DNA of 64,000 bases from Alistipes sp. CHKCI003 (GTDB lineage Bacteria > Bacteroidota > Bacteroidia > Bacteroidales > Rikenellaceae): the NCBI RefSeq assembly GCF_900021155.1, contig NZ_FCNT01000060.1, forward strand, positions 1 through 64,000, given 5' to 3'. Shown in pieces: positions 19,103 through 27,512 of the stretch. How positions within the stretch are numbered: the first letter of the stretch is position 1; each line of letters begins with the position of its first letter. The position numbers and the translations under genes are program-made. A model generated the notes under the pieces. It was not told the origin of the DNA. It worked only from the letters and a program-made list of their open reading frames with translations, and made no database searches.

Positions 19103-19108
19103 GTTAAG

Positions 19109-19390
19109 TTAGTTGTTCCTTTCAACAGCTTTTTTGAAGTTTGGATACGGTCGAAATTGCGGTACCCGTTTGGCCGGAACAGCCATTTGTTCACCTTTGG
19201 TGATGTTCCGACCGACTTTTGCTCTACGGAGCTTCGCTTGGAATACACCGAATCCTCGAAGGTAAACATAGTTTCCCGAGGCGACACTCTTTTTGATGAA
19301 TTTCATTACGTCCTCAACAACTAAAAGGACTTCCTGTGCGCTCATACCACGTTTTTCCGCGATCTGATCTACTAATTCTTTTTTAGTCAT
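19109..19390 (-). CDS. HU/IHF-family DNA-bending protein (93 aa)
   Basis: The protein has the family layout. Two N-terminal helices (MTKKELVDQIAEKRGMS, VVEDVMKFIKKSV) are followed by the beta saddle with VYLRGFGVFQ. The DNA-wrapping arm comes next (KVGRNITKGEQMAVPAKRVPQFRP), then the closing helix NFKKAVERN. The length is that of a single-domain HU. In the phage it may help replication, integration or excision by bending DNA. It lies between the DUF4373 gene and the PP-loop gene on the same strand, with a palindrome after it. The ATG at 19390 is the only start that gives a full first helix. Confidence 0.9.
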   Translation of the reverse strand: MTKKELVDQIAEKRGMSAQEVLLVVEDVMKFIKKSVASGNYVYLRGFGVFQAKLRRAKVGRNITKGEQMAVPAKRVPQFRPYPNFKKAVERNN

Positions 19391-19435
19391 ACGATTTAGT
19401 TTTTAGTTAATGATTTATGGAGGTTTGGAGCCCTA

Positions 19436-20383
19436 CTAAATGTTTTGCTTGCGTTTTAAGATGTGATCCATTCGGGCAAAAGAATTGAAGGTCGCAATCG
19501 CGCTGGTATGGGTGGCCAATACGTTCCGACGGTTGGCGATGCTCTCCATAAGCCGCTCTATGTCGCGCCAATCCGATATTCTTTCCGCAATGCTCCGACA
19601 ATTCGCCAATATCAGAGGACGCTCGAATTCGAACATGATGGGATAATTGCATCGTGTCCATAAAAACATTTTTTCATGTCGGGCCAATTCATTCCATCGA
19701 CGGCCGAATGAGGCAAGAGCGAGCCGGTCGTTTTCCGGCATGGTTTCCCCCGCACCCCCTTCCCTTTCTTCAATACCGTGTGTATGTGTATCTGTTTTGC
19801 CATTATTCTCTCTATTCTTCTTTTCTTTCTTATCGGAAGGAATAGCCGTTTCTTCGGCAGATTGCGGTATATCTTCCGAATCATTCTGCATAAACCGGCA
19901 TTTCTGCGTATTCTTTCGGATTTTCACGGAGGAATCGGCGATTCTTTCGGAATCATCGTCTATTGTTGCCGAATTATCGCCTATTTCTTCCGAAGAAATA
20001 AGCGAGTATTCGGCATCTATTCCGGCTTTACGCCGCAGAACCGCCATAATATCGAGATAACGGGCTTGAATCCCCCGTGAGGTCAATAATTCGCTGTGTT
20101 CGTAGAGCTGACGATCGAATAGGCCCAATTCGATACAATCGTGAAAAATGCTGGAAGTACGGTCATCGTCCAACAGGCATGTATCGGCAATGTCGGCGAT
20201 CAGGTCTTGGTCGGCAACGATATAATATCCTTTATCCCGATAAATTTCACAAAGCAAGGCGAGGTAAACGGCCAGTCCGTCGTTTTGCCAACGACGCATC
20301 AGCCGTTTTAATTTCCGGTCTTGGAACAGGCCGCAGTCCAACCGGAAATACATAAGTCCTCTTTTTACATTTCGCCCGGCCAT
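19436..20383 (-). CDS. DUF4373-type phage replication protein (315 aa)
   Basis: Residues 10-105 match the Lin1244/Lin1753-like DUF4373 domain found at the start of phage and plasmid replication proteins (YFRLDCGLFQDRKLKRL, GLAVYLALLCEIYRDKGYY). A low-complexity acidic, Ser/Asp-rich linker covers about 120-215. A compact C-terminal domain follows (FGRRWNELARHEKMFLWTR). This is the plan of a replisome organiser: a DNA-binding N-terminus and a loader-binding C-terminus joined by a flexible linker. The DNA of the linker holds several similar CCGAATNATC-type words, so the origin may lie inside the gene, as in lambda O. It ends in TAG, like other early genes here. The role is inferred from domain and position. 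Confidence 0.75.
   Translation of the reverse strand: MAGRNVKRGLMYFRLDCGLFQDRKLKRLMRRWQNDGLAVYLALLCEIYRDKGYYIVADQDLIADIADTCLLDDDRTSSIFHDCIELGLFDRQLYEHSELLTSRGIQARYLDIMAVLRRKAGIDAEYSLISSEEIGDNSATIDDDSERIADSSVKIRKNTQKCRFMQNDSEDIPQSAEETAIPSDKKEKKNRENNGKTDTHTHGIEEREGGAGETMPENDRLALASFGRRWNELARHEKMFLWTRCNYPIMFEFERPLILANCRSIAERISDWRDIERLMESIANRRNVLATHTSAIATFNSFARMDHILKRKQNI
19876..19980. repeat. Iteron-like words inside the DUF4373 gene
   Basis: Similar words occur at 19876 (CCGAATCATT), 19948 (CGGAATCATCG) and 19969 (CCGAATTATCG), with a weaker GGAATCGGCG copy near 19931. They fall in the linker-coding part. They could be origin iterons or just repeated Ser/Asp codons. Confidence 0.3.
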
Positions 20384-20393
20384 CGGATTTCAG

Positions 20394-20681
20394 TTAGCGT
20401 AACTTCCCCAATTCAATAAGGCGTTTTACCGTGTCCAATTCGATACGGGAGTAGGTCGCTTTGGAATTTCCCGTTCCCGGCTTGACCCGATGTACCCAGC
20501 CGCGATTGAGCCATGTGCGCACGTAACTTTCACCATAGATCCGATACGCCTCGCGTTGGGATATTTCATCCTTAATCAATCCCAGCCGATTTAAGGCTAT
20601 CGAGGCTCCGAGTGCAGCACTTTCCATGATTAGGGTCTTTTGTTCGTGTAAATCGTCCATAATCTTTAAAGTATTCCTCAA
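20394..20681 (-). CDS. Small phage DNA-binding protein, excisionase-like (95 aa)
   Basis: The C-terminal half looks like a short winged helix-turn-helix: SQREAYRIYGESYVRTWLNRGW, then VHRVKPGTGNSKATYSRIELD and a last helix, TVKRLIELGK. This resembles excisionase or MerR-like helices that recognise att or promoter DNA. The N-terminus is a plain helix (LHEQKTLIMESAALGAS). It abuts the 96-residue gene, whose stop is directly upstream of its ATG, and precedes the replication-type gene. The stop is TAA. Excisionase is a guess from size, fold and closeness to the integrase. Confidence 0.6.
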   Translation of the reverse strand: MRNTLKIMDDLHEQKTLIMESAALGASIALNRLGLIKDEISQREAYRIYGESYVRTWLNRGWVHRVKPGTGNSKATYSRIELDTVKRLIELGKLR

Positions 20682-20972
20682 CTATTTTTGTATGCCGATA
20701 CTCTTGAATAATCGCAGAATTTCGGTTCGAGTGAGCTTCGATTCGTTAGGAGCCGAGGTGCAGAGGATGTAAAAATGGTTATCTTTGGAACGGGTGCGGA
20801 ATGTCAGGCCCCGTCGTTCCATGCGTGGAATTGCGTGGCGGGCATTGGTCAAAGCCTGACCTTCCAGCGGAAATTTGCGAATTTCACGCACGCTGAAACT
20901 ACCCAAAATTTCACTCCATGTTCGGGGTAATTGTTCCGTTTTGATCGAAGGTGTCTTGCCGTTATCGTCCAT
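20682..20972 (-). CDS. Small phage early protein of unknown function (96 aa)
   Basis: The protein is basic and soluble. Two recognisable parts are a helical segment (TWSEILGSFSVREIRKFPLEG) and a small beta-like part with a helix (RGLTFRTRSKDNHFYILCTSA, LTRTEILRLFKSIG). The alternating layout resembles small DNA-binding regulators, but no family is recognised. It is the first gene of the leftward early block after the integrase and ends in TAG immediately before the next gene's ATG. The 190-base gap to its right holds the integrase terminator and probably its promoter. Confidence 0.6.
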   Translation of the reverse strand: MDDNGKTPSIKTEQLPRTWSEILGSFSVREIRKFPLEGQALTNARHAIPRMERRGLTFRTRSKDNHFYILCTSAPNESKLTRTEILRLFKSIGIQK

Positions 20973-21104
20973 TTTGTATATCTCTTTTCAAGTGAGTGAA
21001 ATATGTAAAAATCACACGTTTACGGTGAATACAAGTTACAAAATGGGACGTGAATAAGAAAGAGGGGATTTACTGTTTGGGCGTATCTGACGGACTGACA
21101 AATA

Positions 21105-21144
21105 AATAAAATGCGCCCTTCCGTATATTTATCGGAGGGCGCAT
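21105..21144 (-). terminator. Rho-independent terminator of the integrase
   Basis: On the minus strand, ATGCGCCCTCCG pairs with CGGAAGGGCGCAT, with one bulge, around an AT loop. TTTTATTTATTTG follows. It lies 22 bases past the integrase stop. Confidence 0.8.
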
Positions 21145-21165
21145 AATGCCGTCGATTATGTATTT

Positions 21166-22512
21166 CTACGATGCGACAAGATTTTGTACGGACTTTTCCG
21201 GTGCTGTTTCATTGAAAATATATTTTGAATCAGTCAATGAAACTTCGGTTTGATTGCTTTTTACAAAATCAATAACGGCGCGATTGGCTTTATCGACGAT
21301 ATTCCAATCTTCGATGATATAAATGTGTGCCAACTTCTTCTCTTCTCGTGGAGAATGTCCGAGGGCGAAATCGACAATATCATCGCGGATGCCGCAATGA
21401 TTCCATGCAATGGATGCCCATGTACGCCGGAAGGTATAAGTTTCCAAATCCGGAAAGTTGATTACTTTTCCTACCCGTTTCAGTCCTTTGTTCACCTGTG
21501 CATTGAATATATCGCTGTTTGCATATTTACGATGAAATTCAAACAGGCGTACTCCCGTAGGATCGCGGTATTTTTCAATTAACGCCAATGCCTCCGGTTC
21601 GATTCGAATGTCGATTTTTGCTTTATCCTGTCGCCGATTTTTTGTTTTGGTACGGTTATAAATTAAGCGTCCGTTTCGGATGCCGGTACAGTTATATAAA
21701 TCCACCGTGTTTATCCCGATCAAGAAGAATGATAGCAAGCCGATGTCTCTACCTAAATTTCTAATGTTATAATCGCCTCGGCGCTGGAATGTATCGTCGT
21801 CTGGAACATTGAAAACGGCTCGTAATTGCTCCAATGTCATCGGCTTTTTTTCAGTCCGAGGAATCGGGGGAACTTTGGTTCGAGAGAATGGAGAGAGAGG
21901 AATGCGGATAACTCCGATGTCCTCATCGTTATACTCGGCTTTGGCTGCATTGTGCAATGCCTTCAATGTGGCACAGTACAACGACGGAGCGCGTCGGCCT
22001 TTTTTATGGCCTGCGCGGGGCTTTTCGTTTTCAAGGAAAGTGATAAACTGTTTTATGACTTTGGATGTTATTTCGTTAATATCAATATTATTCCGCCGAA
22101 GAAATCGCACAAATGCGTTAAGCGCACATTGATACATCTCCGCATTGCCTTCATGGTCGTTATCTCGTAATTGTTGAATATGCCGCCTTCCAAAAGCGAT
22201 AAAATCCAATTTGAAATTTTCATCCTCCTTATAATTCTTGATAAGTTCTACGATCTGATCTACATTCATCGTCTCGATTTTGTCTGCGCACTTATTGCAG
22301 ATTTTCCGGTATTCGTCGATAATAGGCATCGTATCCCGGACATAGGAGGTGCCCCGCTTGAAATCGAATTTTTCGTTTACCTCGGAAGAACTCGCGTAAT
22401 AGCAGGTCGGGATATACCGGGATTGTTTGTTGTGGGTAACCCGAATCTTTACTCTGAAAACTCCGTCCGCTTTTTTGTAGCGGGGATGGATAACGGTCTT
22501 AAAAGTCGGCAT
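21166..22512 (-). CDS. Tyrosine recombinase, prophage integrase (448 aa)
   Basis: The order is an arm-type DNA-binding domain (about residues 1-85), a core-binding SAM-like domain (about 100-215) and the catalytic domain (from about 225). Catalytic marks include Arg I in NIRNLGRDIGLLSFFLIG, the lysine hairpin around TKTKNRRQDKAKID, the box II region YTFRRTWAS, LGHSPREE, and the tyrosine in LAHIYIIED. The usual His of HxxR is replaced in TFRR, as in many Bacteroidota phage-type integrases. The gene is at the right end of the element, pointing inward, with a tRNA-like attachment sequence about 300 bases upstream. It carries strong terminators on both sides. It ends in TAG. Confidence 0.9.
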   Translation of the reverse strand: MPTFKTVIHPRYKKADGVFRVKIRVTHNKQSRYIPTCYYASSSEVNEKFDFKRGTSYVRDTMPIIDEYRKICNKCADKIETMNVDQIVELIKNYKEDENFKLDFIAFGRRHIQQLRDNDHEGNAEMYQCALNAFVRFLRRNNIDINEITSKVIKQFITFLENEKPRAGHKKGRRAPSLYCATLKALHNAAKAEYNDEDIGVIRIPLSPFSRTKVPPIPRTEKKPMTLEQLRAVFNVPDDDTFQRRGDYNIRNLGRDIGLLSFFLIGINTVDLYNCTGIRNGRLIYNRTKTKNRRQDKAKIDIRIEPEALALIEKYRDPTGVRLFEFHRKYANSDIFNAQVNKGLKRVGKVINFPDLETYTFRRTWASIAWNHCGIRDDIVDFALGHSPREEKKLAHIYIIEDWNIVDKANRAVIDFVKSNQTEVSLTDSKYIFNETAPEKSVQNLVAS

Positions 22513-22582
22513 ACGGCTAAAAATTTTGGAAAACTATTAGAAAACTTTTTACTTCAAATGTACCTTCCAAATGCTGAAAATG

Positions 22583-22620
22583 CAATAAAAAAACGGTGTC
22601 TGACTTACGTTCAGACACCG
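22583..22620 (-). terminator. Strong terminator upstream of the integrase
   Basis: On the minus strand CGGTGTCTGA pairs exactly with TCAGACACCG around a seven-base loop. Seven T residues follow. It would stop transcription from the right before it reaches the integrase. Confidence 0.8.
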
Positions 22621-22817
22621 ATAATTAGTTAAAATTCAGTGCAAATGAATTATTTATGTAAATTTCGCCGTTCCCGTTTTTATGCCGTTTAGCAAACCGG
22701 TGGTATAAGCCACTCACCCACCTCTCCGGAGAAACTAAAACAAAGGGCCCTGCCCTCGATTGCGGAGCAAGAGTAAGTCAAAAATGCCGAACTACCAAAT
22801 AAATTCCGCAAAATTCA

Positions 22818-22838
22818 TTCGAATCCCTCTCGGGTCGG
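22818..22838 (+). other. Candidate attR: tRNA 3'-end-like sequence
   Basis: TTCGAATCCCTC followed by TCGGGTCG reads like a T loop, right T-stem strand and acceptor strand. The matching left T-stem strand is missing, as expected when an integrase crosses over in a tRNA 3' end and only the duplicated end stays at attR. GC content changes sharply here. The partner site would be left of the window. Confidence 0.5.
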
Positions 22839-22999
22839 TGTCCCGTGCGGCCCGCACCTCCGACCGGATACGGCAGGGCGAGCACGGCAGGAAAAGCACG
22901 ACGAACCGGAAACGACAGGTACGATGCGGCGGAGCGGATGCGACGAGGCGCCGGCAATGACGCCGGCACGACCCGCCCTGCCGGCAAATCCCGCCCGCG

Positions 23000-24193
23000 C
23001 TATTTGAAAATCAACCGCACGAACTCCGATAGATAGATGCGCCAATTGCGCCATGTGTGGCCGCCGCCGGTCTCGTAATAGGTATAGGGGTACCCCATCC
23101 CATCGAGCTTGCAGCGATACTCCTCGTTGGCCTTATAGAGAAAATCCTCCGAGCCGATGCCGATCCAGTAGAGTTTCGGCGCCTTCGAGAACTGCAAGGC
23201 CAGTTTCCCGTCCGAATCGGCGTATACGGGCGACGACACCGAAGCGTCGGGTTCGACGGCCGCGGAGAAAAGACCCACGTAGTCGAATAAATCGGGGTAT
23301 TGCTTCGAGATGTGGAGCGCATGGAAACCGCCCATCGAAAGCCCCGCGATGGCCCGCGCCTCCTTGCGGCGGACGGTGCGGTAGTGGGTGTCGACGAATT
23401 TCACCACGTCGGGGAAGTGGGTCTCCATCACGCCGTCCATCGTGTGGGGCAGCTGCGGCGTAGGCCGCTCCAACCCGAGCGGCGAAGCGCCCGGGGCGGC
23501 CTGACGGGCCACGTTGCCGTTGGGCATCACCACGATCATCGGCACGGCTTCGCCCGCAGCGATCAGATTGTCGAGAATCTGGGCCGCACGCCCCAGCGAC
23601 ACCCACGCCTCCTCGTCGCCGCCCATACCGTGCAGCAGGTAGAGAACGGGATATTTACGCCCCGAATTTTCATAGCCCGCAGGCGTGTAGACCGTCATCC
23701 GACGATCCTCTCCGAGCACGGACGATGGGTACCACACGTGCGACACGGTGCCGTGCGGCACATCGTCCACCCGGTAAAGGTCGGCCCGACCGCCTTCGAT
23801 CAGAAAGACGTTGGATACCGACGCCACGTCGCGGATCGCGTAGACGTTGGAGGGATCCGTCGTCCGGAACCCGTCTACGAGAATCGTATAGCTGTAAAGC
23901 TCGGGCGCCAGCGGCGCAGGCGTCGTGTACTTCCACAGACCGTTCCCGACCGGAACGAGCGCCGCCACACCGGCAGCATCGGCCTGTCCGAAGGGGGTTT
24001 CCACGCGCTGTGCAGGCAGGAAATCGCCCGTAACCTCCACCTTGCGGGCTTCGGGCGCCAAGACGCGGATCGTAACCCGGTTGTCGGGCAGGATTTCCGG
24101 AGAGACGACCTCTCCGCCGCCCCAGATCGCCTCTTGAGCGGAAGCCGCGAAGCCTCCGGCGAGGAGTGCGGCGAACAGAATGAATCTTTTCAT
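23000..24193 (-). CDS. Secreted CE1-type esterase (397 aa)
   Basis: A signal peptide (MKRFILFAALLAGGFAASAQ) is followed by an Ig-like esterase N-domain at about 25-130 (VTIRVLAPEARKVEVTGDF) and an alpha/beta-hydrolase domain. The domain shows LLHGMGGDEEAW near 215, the nucleophile elbow AGLSMGG near 307 and the catalytic His in GGGHTW near 383. Such enzymes remove feruloyl or acetyl groups from plant polysaccharides or hydrolyse related esters. The sequence fits the Fae1-like branch seen in gut Bacteroidota; the exact substrate is not shown. It lies 26 bases after an MBL-fold hydrolase and is co-transcribed with it. The ATG at 24193 is chosen because it begins the signal peptide; the frame stays open much further upstream by chance in GC-rich DNA. 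Confidence 0.85.
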   Translation of the reverse strand: MKRFILFAALLAGGFAASAQEAIWGGGEVVSPEILPDNRVTIRVLAPEARKVEVTGDFLPAQRVETPFGQADAAGVAALVPVGNGLWKYTTPAPLAPELYSYTILVDGFRTTDPSNVYAIRDVASVSNVFLIEGGRADLYRVDDVPHGTVSHVWYPSSVLGEDRRMTVYTPAGYENSGRKYPVLYLLHGMGGDEEAWVSLGRAAQILDNLIAAGEAVPMIVVMPNGNVARQAAPGASPLGLERPTPQLPHTMDGVMETHFPDVVKFVDTHYRTVRRKEARAIAGLSMGGFHALHISKQYPDLFDYVGLFSAAVEPDASVSSPVYADSDGKLALQFSKAPKLYWIGIGSEDFLYKANEEYRCKLDGMGYPYTYYETGGGHTWRNWRIYLSEFVRLIFK

Positions 24194-24219
24194 GGTAAAA
24201 TCAGAATTTTTCGGATCGT

Positions 24220-25059
24220 TCATCGGGCCTGCGCGGGATCGTAGACAATCGAGACCTCTCCGCCGTATGCGACGCGAGGCGCGGCGCAGTTGAGCGCAGA
24301 CTCCACCTCGAACGGCGCGTCGTCCGTCGGCCGGCCGTCGAGAATCGACTGCGCCAGCGCAGCCATATCGGCCAGATAATCGGCACCGAGCGGGCGGCGC
24401 TGATAGGGATAGTGTCCGCAGTAGATCTTCTCGATGCCGCCCGCCGTCTCGCGCTGCATGCGGCGCACCGCGGACAGATAGAGCGACACGGGAGCCGTGG
24501 GCACCACCTGCAACCACACCTGTCCCGAGCCGAAGGCGTCGCCCGAGAAACAAATGCCTGCGGCACGGTCCATCAGGACGACCGATCCCGGCGTGTGGCC
24601 CGGCATCTCGACCACTTCGAGCACCCGCCCGCCCAGATCGAACCGGTCGCCCCCGCCGATGAAGCGGATGCGGCCTTCGTACTTCGGCAGGCGGTCCAGC
24701 AGCACGGTGTCGGCGGGGTGCATGTATATCTCGCCGAAGAAACCGATGCCGCCCGCGTGGTCGTAGTGGGCATGGGTCAGCACCACGAACAGGGGCTTGC
24801 GCGTGAAGCGGCGCACCACACGGTCGAGCTCCGCGGGATGGGTGCCGGTGTCGATCAGCAGGGCGCGCTCCGTGCCCTCGACCAGATACATCGTCGTCCG
24901 GTCGTCGGTCTCGATCACCCACACGCCCTCTTCGAGCGGCGTAACCGCGAGGTCGGCCGCCGTATAGACCGGCGGGCGCGGAGGCTCGGAAAGCCCCTCC
25001 TGCGCAGCAGCCGTCAGCACCGGCAACAGAAAGCAAATCAGCAGCAGCAATCTTTTCAT
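24220..25059 (-). CDS. Secreted MBL-fold metallo-hydrolase (279 aa)
   Basis: After a signal peptide (MKRLLLLICFLLPVLTAAAQ) the protein has the metallo-beta-lactamase fold motifs: THAHYDHAGG near residue 97 for two metals, PGHTPGS near 155, FSGDAFG near 174 and GHYPYQ near 218. Substrate loops differ from true beta-lactamases, so a general esterase, lactonase or phosphatase role is more likely. Its promoter has a clear Bacteroidota -7 box, and the esterase gene follows 26 bases later. The pair may act together in the periplasm on an ester- or lactone-containing compound, but the sequence does not name it. Confidence 0.85.
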   Translation of the reverse strand: MKRLLLLICFLLPVLTAAAQEGLSEPPRPPVYTAADLAVTPLEEGVWVIETDDRTTMYLVEGTERALLIDTGTHPAELDRVVRRFTRKPLFVVLTHAHYDHAGGIGFFGEIYMHPADTVLLDRLPKYEGRIRFIGGGDRFDLGGRVLEVVEMPGHTPGSVVLMDRAAGICFSGDAFGSGQVWLQVVPTAPVSLYLSAVRRMQRETAGGIEKIYCGHYPYQRRPLGADYLADMAALAQSILDGRPTDDAPFEVESALNCAAPRVAYGGEVSIVYDPAQAR

Positions 25060-25087
25060 GGTCGCTCAACTTGAAGGATCGTACGGA

Positions 25088-25114
25088 CAAAGATAACACA
25101 TTTCGCGTCAAAAC
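25088..25114 (-). promoter_or_regulatory. Promoter of the MBL-hydrolase/esterase operon
   Basis: On the minus strand the -7 box TATCTTTG (25095-25088) has a TTTTG -33 element about 14-18 bases upstream (25114-25109). The box is 28 bases before the ATG. Confidence 0.65.
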
Positions 25115-25693
25115 ACACAGCCGCGGTCCGTTTTTCAGCCGAAAATCCGGCCTGCGGACACCGGATGCCGCATCGGCATTCAGCCTCCCCGACTGCTTTC
25201 CCCGCCCGCCGGCGTCGTCGCCCGGGCCGTCCATCGCCCGTTCGCCGCTGCCCCGTGCCGCGGTCGCGTACCCGCTCCGGCGCACGCAGATACGGAACGG
25301 AAAGAATCGGTACGGGCGGAGACCGAACACGCAGGCCCGACCCATGCGGGTACGGCACGAGAAGCGGTGCGGCAGGATCGGCGCAGGAGAGGCCGGCAGA
25401 CAAACGCACCGCTCGCAGGCGCGGCGCAGGCGGAAAAATCCGGTTCGGCACAGGCAGACACATCTGCGGCGAAGCGCGCCGAGAGGGACGGGAGCGAGGG
25501 AACCGAAATTCAGAAACAGGAGACACGAAGTTCGAAGCGCCCCAGCGGTCAAAATGCCCGAACCGCACCGCCGGGACAACGGACCTCGGGACCGGAAACG
25601 GTTTGCGGATATGCCGAAAAAAGAGGAGCTGTCCAACAAGTCTTTTTACCCTCCGAGAATTGCGTATTCGGAAAAGTTCCCGACAGCAGGACG
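25115..25693. other. GC-rich spacer without a convincing gene
   Basis: The stretch is rich in CCG, CGG and GAA words. It stays open in several frames, but translations are Arg/Pro/Gly-rich and unlike any family. Near 25626 there is GAGCTGTCCAACAAGTC, which resembles an IS end but has no partner. Confidence 0.5.
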
Positions 25694-25735
25694 AATAAAA
25701 AAGGGGCGTCTAAAACCTATTAGACGGCCCCTTTG
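25694..25735 (-). terminator. Terminator of the beta-helix lipoprotein gene
   Basis: On the minus strand AAAGGGGCCGTCTAA pairs with TTAGACGCCCCTTT. A run of T follows. It lies about 25 bases past the stop. Confidence 0.85.
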
Positions 25736-25757
25736 CAAATCCTGTCCCGCGAACGGA

Positions 25758-27512
25758 TCAATAGGTCTTGTTCTGGGGGTCGAACTCGGTCCAGCCGTCG
25801 AGCCAGTCGTCGCCCTCGGCAAAAGCGCCGATGTAATTCACTTTTTCGAATCCCGAGGCGACCATCGCATCGTCGAACGATGCGGCGCCGAGCAGCGGGC
25901 TGCCGGCCAGCGGACGATAGTCGGCACCGGCGGCCAGACTGTTGGGCTGCGCGAGCATCAGGGCGTCGATCGTCTCGAAGTATCTGTTCGACGCGATGCT
26001 CTTGAAATATGTCGAAGAAAACGAGGCGCGCGACGGATCGGGCTCGCCCGAGTCGTCGGTGAAAGCATCCTGAAAATTCTTGTTCTTATCGCTGCCCAGC
26101 ACGGTCATCTGCGCGAAGAAGACGTTGGCGATCTTCAGATTGCCGTCGGAGGCCGCCGCCTGCGTGTCGGAGCCCTTGTCGTTTTCCACGATCAATCCTA
26201 CGGGATAGCCCATGGCCACCGAGTTGAAGCACGATAGGCGGGAATTGCGACGGATCTGCATGGCCGCCTGAAACTGGCCGAGCTTCGATCCGTTGGCCGG
26301 ATTGAGCGCTCCGCCGTCGATGTATTGGGTCGTGTTGGCGAACGCGGGATCCTGTCCGATCGGACCGACGAACGTTACGTTGGAGAAGACGCACGAGGTG
26401 AAGGGCTGCATGTCGGCGCCCGTCGAGCAGTTGTCGCTCTCGAAACCGTTCGAGACGGACTGGTCGGCCAATTTGGGATTGCGGACGGCCAGACAGAACT
26501 GCACCTTGCCCGAGAAGCCGTTGTCGGTGTCGAAGTCGTCGTCCCAACCGTGGTAGGCCACAAGATACTCGGCGTTCGCCGTGCCGCCGAACCACTCGTA
26601 GGAGTCGTCGTTCGAGTAGGAGACCTGAATGTGGTCGAGCTTGGTCCCCGAGCCCACCGAACCGAACGTGATGCCGTTGATCTCCATATCGGTCTGGAAG
26701 GGATAACCTGCGAACTCGCAGCGCACGTAGCTCAGCACGCCCGAATCGTCGGCATCGTCGTCGCCGCCGTGCTTGGAACGCGGTCCGCCCTCGATGGTCA
26801 TCTCGGTCTGGTTGTTGCGGGCGCGGCCGCAGAGGATGATGCCGCCCCAGTCGCCCGGCCGGCGCTCGCCCGCAGGCTGCGCCGAGGTGAAGACGATCGG
26901 CTCCGCAGCCGTGCCCTGCGCCACGAGACGTCCGCCCCGCTCGGCTATGAGAGCCGCCTTGGTGCCCTTGTCGCCCTTGATGACGGTGCCGGGTTCGATG
27001 GTCAGCGTCGCGCCGTCGCAGATGTAGACCCATCCCTTGAGCAGGTAAGTGCCCTTCGGGAGCGTGTAGTCGCCCCGGATCTCGAACTCCTGATCGCCGT
27101 TGCCGATCTGGGTGCGGTTCTCGAAGAGGATGTCGTCGAGGTTGTCCGTCCCGGGTTGGCCGCCGCCGAGCGAAACGCGGATCGTGGCGGTCTCGGAATC
27201 GAGCCACTTCGCCGGATCGGCCGAAAGGGCCGTAACGGCGACCTCATAAGTCGCGACGCCTTCGTCGGCTTCGACCGTAACCGAGGTCGAAGAGGTCTTT
27301 TCGGCCTTACCGCCGTTGACCGCATAGGAATAGGAATCCGCATTGTCCACGGCATTCCACCGCACCGTAAACGCCTCTTCGCTTACATCGGCCGAGGAGA
27401 GCACGGGTTTGGCGAGCCGCACGGCGCCGCCGCCTTCGTTGTTGTCATCGTCGCAGGCCGCCGTCGCAAGGGCCGCAGCAGCCAAAAGGGCTGCATAAAA
27501 AAACTTTTTCAT
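25758..27512 (-). CDS. Surface lipoprotein with FN3 and right-handed beta-helix (584 aa)
   Basis: The lipoprotein signal ends in a lipobox at residues 17-20 (ATAAC), followed by acidic DDDNNEGGG. This is an export-to-surface type sequence. Residues about 35-115 form an FN3-like domain. From about 130 the protein has the pattern of Bacteroidota beta-helix lipoproteins: LPKGTYLLKGWVYICDGATL, IEPGTVIKGDKG, GDWGGIILCG, and GTKLDHIQVSYSNDDSYEWF. This family regularly sits next to a TonB-dependent receptor, as here, where the receptor gene lies 215 bases upstream on the same strand. The pair probably binds and imports one ligand; the ligand is not known from the sequence. A strong terminator follows. 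Confidence 0.85.
   Translation of the reverse strand: MKKFFYAALLAAAALATAACDDDNNEGGGAVRLAKPVLSSADVSEEAFTVRWNAVDNADSYSYAVNGGKAEKTSSTSVTVEADEGVATYEVAVTALSADPAKWLDSETATIRVSLGGGQPGTDNLDDILFENRTQIGNGDQEFEIRGDYTLPKGTYLLKGWVYICDGATLTIEPGTVIKGDKGTKAALIAERGGRLVAQGTAAEPIVFTSAQPAGERRPGDWGGIILCGRARNNQTEMTIEGGPRSKHGGDDDADDSGVLSYVRCEFAGYPFQTDMEINGITFGSVGSGTKLDHIQVSYSNDDSYEWFGGTANAEYLVAYHGWDDDFDTDNGFSGKVQFCLAVRNPKLADQSVSNGFESDNCSTGADMQPFTSCVFSNVTFVGPIGQDPAFANTTQYIDGGALNPANGSKLGQFQAAMQIRRNSRLSCFNSVAMGYPVGLIVENDKGSDTQAAASDGNLKIANVFFAQMTVLGSDKNKNFQDAFTDDSGEPDPSRASFSSTYFKSIASNRYFETIDALMLAQPNSLAAGADYRPLAGSPLLGAASFDDAMVASGFEKVNYIGAFAEGDDWLDGWTEFDPQNKTY

Larger units (their letters stand above)
22513..22999. other. 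Gap at prophage right end
   Basis: This stretch holds the terminator above, an AT-rich part, the tRNA-end-like attR, and then GC-rich chromosomal DNA. A 10-base inverted pair (CGGCAGGGCG at 22871, CGCCCTGCCG at 22974) encloses about 93 bases next to the esterase stop. I see no gene in it. Confidence 0.6.

Noticed and set aside
1977-22512. Suppressor tRNA with CUA anticodon in the prophage gaps
   Set aside because: I looked through the intergenic gaps by eye and saw no cloverleaf; the element is incomplete in this window, so absence is not proof.
22780-22840. Complete tRNA gene at the prophage edge
   Set aside because: No left T-stem strand, anticodon arm or matching acceptor strand is present; only a tRNA end fits.
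23000-25639. A single 879-codon frame covering the esterase and sequence far upstream
   Set aside because: Only the part from 24193 looks like protein and starts with a signal peptide; the rest is reverse-frame DNA of the MBL gene and spacer.
25618-25693. IS or MITE end (GAGCTGTCCAACAAGTC)
   Set aside because: There is no partner inverted repeat or transposase remnant; similarity is limited to a short word.
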